DNA from: Cognatilysobacter bugurensis | GTDB lineage: Bacteria; Pseudomonadota; Gammaproteobacteria; Xanthomonadales; Xanthomonadaceae | Assembly: GCF_014652095.1 (NCBI RefSeq) | Contig: NZ_BMYD01000005.1 | Location: 1 to 64,000, forward strand | Reading direction: 5' to 3' | DNA length: 64,000 nucleotides | Shown here: piece after piece, positions 59,070-64,000 of the stretch | Position numbering within the stretch: position 1 is the first letter of the stretch | Layout: each line of letters opens with the position of its first letter | Program-made: the position numbers and the translations under genes | Notes under the pieces: model-generated | Database searches by the model: none | What the model was told of the DNA's origin: nothing | Seen by the model: the letters and a program-made list of their open reading frames with translations, nothing else

Positions 59070-59546
59070 ATGACCAAAGCCGAGCTCGATCGCACCGACC
59101 TGCTGCTGCTCGCCGAGCTGCAGCGCGGCGCGCGGCTTACGAACGCGGAGCTCGCCGAGCGCGTGCACCTGTCGGCCTCGGCCTGCCTGCGCCGCGTGCA
59201 GCGGCTCGAACGCGACGGCGTGATCGCCGGGTACCGCGCCCAGGTCGATCCCGAGCGCCTCGGCCTTGGGCTGCAGGCGTTCGTGCGGGTGCAGCTCACG
59301 CGCCACGACGCGGCGTCGGTGGCGGCGTTCGCGCAGCTGGTGAACGGCTGGGACGACGTCGTGGCCTGCCACGCGCTCACCGGCGACATGGACTACCTGC
59401 TGCACGTGGTCGTGCGCGACCTCGAGCATTTCTCCCGGTTCCTGCTCGATCGGCTGCTCAACGACGCCGGCGTCGCCGACGTCAACTCGAGCTTCGTGCT
59501 GCGCACGGTCAAGGCGTTTCGGGGGATGCCGCTGCCGTCGCGCTGA
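59070..59546 (+). CDS. Lrp/AsnC-family transcriptional regulator
   Basis: 158 residues from ATG 59070 (MTKAELDRTDLLLLAELQRG). Winged HTH (about 1-60: NAELAERVHLSASACLRRVQ) plus RAM ligand-binding domain (GYRAQVDPERLGLGLQAFVR, ALTGDMDYLLHVVVRDLEHF). Divergent from phhA (131 bp spacer), so a regulator of phenylalanine/tyrosine metabolism is likely. Its end overlaps the convergent GGDEF gene by 38 bases. Confidence 0.93.
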   Translation: MTKAELDRTDLLLLAELQRGARLTNAELAERVHLSASACLRRVQRLERDGVIAGYRAQVDPERLGLGLQAFVRVQLTRHDAASVAAFAQLVNGWDDVVACHALTGDMDYLLHVVVRDLEHFSRFLLDRLLNDAGVADVNSSFVLRTVKAFRGMPLPSR

Positions 59547-60723
59547 GCGCCTCGTCGGGCGCGGACGCATCGGCAATGACGACGCGGTTGCGGCCGCCGC
59601 GCTTGGCCGCGTAAAGCGCAGCGTCGGCCGCGGCAAGTGCGCGTGCGAACTGCGCGTCGTCGGTCCATGCGGCCAGACCCAGGCTCGCGGTGACCGGCAC
59701 GCGCAGCGCGTCGATTGCAAATGGCGCATCGCCGACCGCCGCACGCAGCCGCTCGGCCGCCGCCGCTGCATCGCTGCAGTGCGTGGCATCGAGCAGCACG
59801 AGGAACTCCTCACCGCCCCAGCGCGCGATCAGCGCATCGCTGCGCAGGTGGCCGCGCATGCGACCGGAGACTGCGCGCAGCACGGCGTCGCCGCAGTCGT
59901 GGCCGTGGCTGTCGTTGATGTTCTTGAAATGATCGACGTCGACGAGCAGCAGCGCAGGCGTATGGCCGCGCGCACGCACCTGGGCATGCCACTGCGGCGC
60001 ACGCTCGTGCAGCGCGCGCCGCGTGAGCAGTCCGGTGAGCTCGTCCGTGCTTGCAAGCCGGCTCAGCCGCGCGCCGAGCTGCGCGTTCGCGAGGTTCAGC
60101 ACGAGCGCGCCGACTGCGAGCGGCATCAGCGCGTGCGTCACCGCGAAGACGGTGAGCAGCGGCTCCGGCATGTACATGAGGTGGCGCAGCTCAGGCCCGC
60201 GGTAGTCGATCGCGTACCACAGCGTCTGCGCCCAGGTCGCCGCGTACAGCGCGCAGATGACGCCCACGGCGCGCTCGGCTGCCGAGCGCGGCCGCAGCAG
60301 TGCATGCCGCGTCGCATATGCGAGGTTCACCGCAAACAGCAGGAAAATCGCGTGGAACACGATGCCGAACCCGCGCGGCGGCAACGGCCAGGCGGCGATC
60401 ACGAGGCCGGCCAGCACTGCGACGCTCGGCAGTGCGCCGAAGCGCGGCGGGCGGGCCGAGACCATCCAGCCGAGTCCGCGTGCGATCAGCGCAGTGCCGA
60501 CCAGCGACGCGGTCGCGCCGAACAGGATCGGCCAGCGCACTGTTGTGTCGGTGAACGCGTTGTGCGCGAGGCCGACGCCGAGGATCACGAAGCCGTACAG
60601 GCACAGGTTGAGCGGCGCGCGCTGCGAGGGCTCGGCCTGGCGCGCGATCAGCATCATCACCGCGCCGAGCAGGGAACCGACCCCGGCGATGATGTAGGCG
60701 GACAGCATGTCGATCGGGCGCAT
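59509..60723 (-). CDS. membrane-bound diguanylate cyclase (GGEEF)
   Basis: 404 residues. Six or seven N-terminal membrane helices (about 5-210) lead into a GGDEF domain with the active-site motif GGEEF (303-307) and the metal/substrate-site DVDHFKNINDSHGH. No RxxD inhibitory site lies at the usual place, so product inhibition may be absent. It makes cyclic di-GMP, a possible signal for the VpsR-like fap activator in this window. The C-terminus overlaps the convergent Lrp gene by 38 bp. Confidence 0.9.
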   Translation of the reverse strand: MRPIDMLSAYIIAGVGSLLGAVMMLIARQAEPSQRAPLNLCLYGFVILGVGLAHNAFTDTTVRWPILFGATASLVGTALIARGLGWMVSARPPRFGALPSVAVLAGLVIAAWPLPPRGFGIVFHAIFLLFAVNLAYATRHALLRPRSAAERAVGVICALYAATWAQTLWYAIDYRGPELRHLMYMPEPLLTVFAVTHALMPLAVGALVLNLANAQLGARLSRLASTDELTGLLTRRALHERAPQWHAQVRARGHTPALLLVDVDHFKNINDSHGHDCGDAVLRAVSGRMRGHLRSDALIARWGGEEFLVLLDATHCSDAAAAAERLRAAVGDAPFAIDALRVPVTASLGLAAWTDDAQFARALAAADAALYAAKRGGRNRVVIADASAPDEALSATAAASPETP

Positions 60724-60882
60724 GGGCTCGTATTCCGCCCCCGGTGAATGCGGAAGGACGCGGACACGTTATCGGCGCGCGCCGCCTGCGGTTGATGCCG
60801 CGCCGCCTGCAGGCACGCGAACACGAACCGCGGTCACAGTGCCGGCGCGCCAGCGCTCGTGTTCGCTGTCCGGGCCGTCCGC

Positions 60883-61923
60883 TCAGCCGCAGCGCTCGCG
60901 GCCCAGCAAACGCTCGACACGGCCGGCCTGCGCCTCGCATTCGGCGCGTGCGCGGGCGGCGTCGGCCTCGGCGCGGCGGCGCGCTTCGGCCTGCGCGGCG
61001 TCGGCCCGCGCCTTCGTCATCGCGGCCAGCTCGGCGCGGATGCGCGGCAGCACGGCCAGCGCAGCGCGTTCGCCTTCGAGGATCGCGCGGTTCTTCGCCT
61101 CGAAGTCGGTCGCGCCGATGTCGAGCACCGCCGGGCGGATCACCGCGTTCGCACGCGCGAGTTCGAGCGCGCCGAGCTTCTGGCCCATGATCGTGATCGA
61201 TTGGTTGACGTTGCCGAGCAGGCTGCCCGGCGCGCTGCCGCCGGCCTTGCTCGAGATGTCGACCGCGATGATGTAATCCGCACCAAGCCCGCGCGCAGCG
61301 TCGACCGGCACCGGGCTCACCACGCCGCCGTCCACGTATGTGCTCTTGCCGATCTTCACCGGCTCGAAGACGCCCGGGATGCTGCTCGATGCGCGCACCG
61401 CCTGGCCGGTGTTGCCGCGCGTGAACACGGTGCGCTCGCCGTCCTCGAGCCGCGTGGCGACGACCGCGAGCGGGCGTTTCATCGATTGCAGCGGGCGCTG
61501 GCCGACGAGCTCGTTGACATAGCTCTGCAGCTTTTCGCCCTTGACCACGCCGCCGGAGAACAGGCTCACGTCGCGGATCGAGGCCTCGTCGAGCTCGAAC
61601 GCCTTGGTCTGCATCGCGAACGCGTCCATGCCGCTCGCGTACAGGGCGCCGACGACGCTGCCCGCGCTGGTGCCGGACACGACGTCGACGCGGATGCCGT
61701 TTGCCTCGAGCATCTTGATAACGCCGATGTGCGCGAAGCCCTTCGCCGCGCCGCCGCCGAGCGCGAGGCCCACGCGCACGGGCTTCGGGGCCGGGGCGGC
61801 GGTGGACGGTGCGGGCGCCACGGGCGCCGGCGCCGCGGCCTTGACCGGTGCGCCGCCGCAGGCGGCAAGCAGCGCGGTGACGGCGCCGAGGCTCAGGGCA
61901 TGGAACAAACGGGACAGGCGCAT
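60883..61923 (-). CDS. patatin-like phospholipase lipoprotein
   Basis: 346 residues. Lipoprotein signal (ALSLGAVTALLAACGG, Cys22), Pro/Ala-rich linker (24-47), then a patatin domain with oxyanion GGGAAKGFAHIG (56-67), nucleophile Ser86 in GTSAG and catalytic Asp198 in DGG. The C-terminus is a charged helical Arg/Ala/Glu stretch. RssA-like; substrate unknown. It probably hydrolyses envelope lipids. Confidence 0.9.
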   Translation of the reverse strand: MRLSRLFHALSLGAVTALLAACGGAPVKAAAPAPVAPAPSTAAPAPKPVRVGLALGGGAAKGFAHIGVIKMLEANGIRVDVVSGTSAGSVVGALYASGMDAFAMQTKAFELDEASIRDVSLFSGGVVKGEKLQSYVNELVGQRPLQSMKRPLAVVATRLEDGERTVFTRGNTGQAVRASSSIPGVFEPVKIGKSTYVDGGVVSPVPVDAARGLGADYIIAVDISSKAGGSAPGSLLGNVNQSITIMGQKLGALELARANAVIRPAVLDIGATDFEAKNRAILEGERAALAVLPRIRAELAAMTKARADAAQAEARRRAEADAARARAECEAQAGRVERLLGRERCG

Positions 61924-62164
61924 CGGGGCATCCGGATCGGCGACGCCGCGCGGCGCGCGGTCGATCGGCGCGCAGCATAGCGGCCGCGCAGGGGGCGAAC
62001 CCGACCGCAGGCCGAACGCCTGCGATGGGTGCTCACGGAGGCGGCGCGGCGGTCACCCGTCGCGGTGGGTCGCATCGCCAGTGCCCATGCGATGCGATCG
62101 ACGGCACGGGGTAGGCACGCACCGGCGGACCGCGCCGGCCCGCCGGTGATGCCTGTGCTCGCCG
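61924..62164. other. intergenic spacer with a GC hairpin
   Basis: 241 bp between patatin and the AIM24 protein. It has a 9-bp stem CACCGGCGG (62120-62128) / CCGCCGGTG (62140-62148) near the 3' end of the AIM24 gene, without a T run. Otherwise no credible gene. Confidence 0.45.
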
Positions 62165-63184
62165 TCAGTTGTCGCCGTCGAGCAGCCGCCCGAGCCCGCC
62201 GAGCATTGAACCCTCGCCGCGGGCCTGACCGCCGCCCTGGGGCGCCGCGGCGAGCATGCGGCCGGCCATGCGCGAGAACGGCAGCGACTGCAGCCAGACC
62301 TTGCCCGGGCCGGTCAGCGTCGCGAGGAACACGCCTTCGCCGCCGAAGAACATGCTCTTGACCCCGCCGACCGGGCGCACGTCCATGCTCACGCCCGCGT
62401 GGTAGGCGACCACGCAGCCGGTGTCGACGTCGAGCCGCTCGCCCGGCGCGAGATCGCGCTCGACCATCGTGCCGCCGGCGTGGATGAACACCCAGCCGTC
62501 GCCTTCGAGCTTCTGCATGATGAAGCCCTCGCCGCCGAACAGGCCGGTGAGGATCTTGCGCTGCAAGTGGATGCCGACGGACACGCCGCGCGCGCCGGCG
62601 AGGAAGCTGTCCTTCTGGCAGATCAGCCGGCCGCCGTGCTCGTCGAGCTTCATCGGCACCACGGTGCCCGGGTACGGCGCCGCGAACGCAACGCGCGCTT
62701 TGCCACTGCCGGTGTGCGTGAACATCGTCGTGAACAGGCTCTCGCCGGTCAGCACGCGCTTGCCGGCCGAGAAGATCTTGTCCATGAAACCGCCGCCCTG
62801 GCCCGAATGCGAGCCGTCGCCGAACACGGTGTCCATCTGGATGCTCGCGTCCTTGTACATGAGCGCGCCGGCCTCGGAGATCGCACTCTCGCCGGGATCG
62901 AGCTCGATCTCCACGAACGGCATGTCGTTGCCGACGATGCGGAAGTCGATGTCGTCGCTGCGACCGCGCGCGCCGCCCGCGCCCGGAGGCGGCGGCATGT
63001 GCGGCGGCGGGCCGCCGGCAGGTGCGCGCAGCTCGGGCACCTCGCGCACGGGCTTCCAACCGCTCATGCCTTCGCGCCAGGCCTGCGCCTCGGGGTGCTG
63101 GCGCACGAATTCGAGCGCGGAGGCTTCATCGAGCGGGCCGACGCGGTCGGTGCCGTGCGGGGGAACGAAATACCACTGGGTCAT
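62165..63184 (-). CDS. GYF-domain plus AIM24 (TIGR00266) protein
   Basis: 339 residues. N-terminal GYF_2-type domain (about 1-55: WYFVPPHGTDRVGPLDEASA, then GMSGWKPV), a Pro/Gly-rich linker (55-72), then a TIGR00266/AIM24 domain to about 310 with Gly-rich repeats (GLFGGEGFIMQKLEGDGWVF). Both domains lack defined biochemical activity; AIM24 relatives occur in mitochondria and bacteria. No signal peptide, so cytoplasmic. Confidence 0.87.
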   Translation of the reverse strand: MTQWYFVPPHGTDRVGPLDEASALEFVRQHPEAQAWREGMSGWKPVREVPELRAPAGGPPPHMPPPPGAGGARGRSDDIDFRIVGNDMPFVEIELDPGESAISEAGALMYKDASIQMDTVFGDGSHSGQGGGFMDKIFSAGKRVLTGESLFTTMFTHTGSGKARVAFAAPYPGTVVPMKLDEHGGRLICQKDSFLAGARGVSVGIHLQRKILTGLFGGEGFIMQKLEGDGWVFIHAGGTMVERDLAPGERLDVDTGCVVAYHAGVSMDVRPVGGVKSMFFGGEGVFLATLTGPGKVWLQSLPFSRMAGRMLAAAPQGGGQARGEGSMLGGLGRLLDGDN

Positions 63185-63280
63185 CGCGGCAATCCTTGTG
63201 CGGAAACAGGGGAGGCGAGTGTAGTCAGCGCACGCGGCGGCTTCAGGCTGGACGCCGGTTGCGCGTTGGGTGCGGTGCGG

Positions 63281-63970
63281 TCAGGCGAGTGCGGCGTGCG
63301 CGGCTGCATGCGCGTGCAGCGCCGCCGTGTCGAACAGCGGCACGCTCGCGTCATCGGCGGCAACGAGCAGGCCGATCTCGGTGCAGCCGAGGATCACGCC
63401 CTGCGCGCCGCGTTCGACGAGCGATTCAATGATCGCGCGGTACTGCGCGCGAGAAGCGTCCTCGATGCGGCCGCGGCACAGCTCGTCGTAGATCACCCGG
63501 TGCACGGTGGCGCCTTGCGTCTCGTCGGGAATGATCACCTCGAGGCCGCGGCGCTCGAGCCGCTCGCGCAGGAACGGCTGCTCCATCGTGAAGCGCGTGC
63601 CGAGCAGGCCGACGCGCGTGAGGCCCGCGGCATTGATCGCATCGGCGGTCGCGTCGGCGATGTGCACGAGCGGCAGGCCGCTCGCGGTTTCGACCGCATC
63701 GGCAACGAGATGCATCGTGTTCGCGCAGATCACGAGAAGTTCGGCCCCGCCCGCACGCAGCGCACGCGCAGCGTCGGCGAGCACGCGGCCGGCCGCGTCC
63801 CAGTCGCCCGCGCGCTGCAGCGCCTCGATCTGCGCGAAGTCCACGCTGTAGAGCAGCAGCCGCGCCGAATGCAGGCCGCCGAGACGCTGCGCGACCGTGC
63901 GGTTGATCTCGCGGTAGTAGGGAATCGTCGATTCCCAGCTCATGCCGCCGATGAGGCCCAGCGTCTTCAT
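63281..63970 (-). CDS. aspartate/glutamate racemase family protein
   Basis: 229 residues from ATG 63970 (MKTLGLIGGMSWESTIPYYR). The two catalytic cysteines are Cys82 (VICANTMH) and Cys196 (ILGCTEIG), and the N-terminal GLIGGMSWEST is the family hallmark (YgeA-like amino-acid racemase). Interconverts L- and D-amino acids without PLP. Reading could extend to 64000 at the window edge. Confidence 0.9.
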   Translation of the reverse strand: MKTLGLIGGMSWESTIPYYREINRTVAQRLGGLHSARLLLYSVDFAQIEALQRAGDWDAAGRVLADAARALRAGGAELLVICANTMHLVADAVETASGLPLVHIADATADAINAAGLTRVGLLGTRFTMEQPFLRERLERRGLEVIIPDETQGATVHRVIYDELCRGRIEDASRAQYRAIIESLVERGAQGVILGCTEIGLLVAADDASVPLFDTAALHAHAAAHAALA

Positions 63971-64000
63971 GCGATGCACCGTTGAATGCGATGACTGCAT

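Overview
The window looks like a chromosome segment around the replication origin of a high-GC gammaproteobacterium, most likely a member of the Lysobacteraceae (Xanthomonadaceae). The reasons are the gene order rpmH-dnaA-dnaN-recF-gyrB, then an M48 lipoprotein, a TPR protein, tonB-exbB-exbD-exbD-exbD and pdxJ, and the protein families that follow. I cannot assign a genus. I saw no phage, insertion sequence, CRISPR array, tRNA or rRNA. Coding density is high. The coding strand switches in blocks, and long open frames opposite real genes are GC-driven shadows.

Layout. 1-9.7 kb, mostly minus strand: a PlsC acyltransferase cut by the window edge, a hotdog thioesterase, a duplicated 60-residue small gene whose second copy is frameshifted, a coupled trio (SixA-like phosphatase, YceI-like protein, phospholipase-D lipoprotein), an orphan ParA, a 2OG-Fe oxygenase coupled to gamma-glutamyltransferase, and a lipoprotein with a TonB C-terminal domain. 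10.3-17 kb, plus strand: a copper/silver efflux operon with a Cys/Met-rich exported protein, a TolC-like channel, a CusB adaptor, a CusA pump and a CusF-like lipoprotein. 17.2-28.2 kb: the origin block, with mnmE, yidC, rnpA and rpmH on the minus strand and dnaA, dnaN, recF and gyrB on the plus strand. It carries DnaA boxes on both sides of dnaA, an AT-rich dnaA-dnaN spacer and four parS-like palindromes around recF. The rnpA gene has an extra segment of about 97 codons. 28.2-35.3 kb: M48 protease, TPR protein, TonB-ExbB-ExbD1-ExbD2, a separate third exbD, and pdxJ. 35.4-42.1 kb: cardiolipin synthase, a radical SAM protein, an SLC13-type permease, a histidine kinase/response regulator pair and a second 2OG-Fe oxygenase.

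42.2-49.7 kb is the most striking region: a complete fapABCDEF-type functional amyloid operon. A near-consensus sigma-54 promoter, with inverted repeats upstream, precedes fapA. A sigma-54 activator of VpsR type lies at the far end in convergent orientation. The layout suggests that FapC-type fibre subunits are secreted through FapF, assisted by the FapD protease, under control of the activator.

49.8-64 kb: fructose-bisphosphatase, a NarL-type two-component system facing a membrane protein, a DUF389 membrane protein with an OmpA-like tail, a heme oxygenase plus kinase-less bacteriophytochrome operon (red-light sensing), phenylalanine hydroxylase with a divergent Lrp-type regulator, a GGDEF cyclase, a patatin lipoprotein, an AIM24-type protein and an Asp/Glu racemase.
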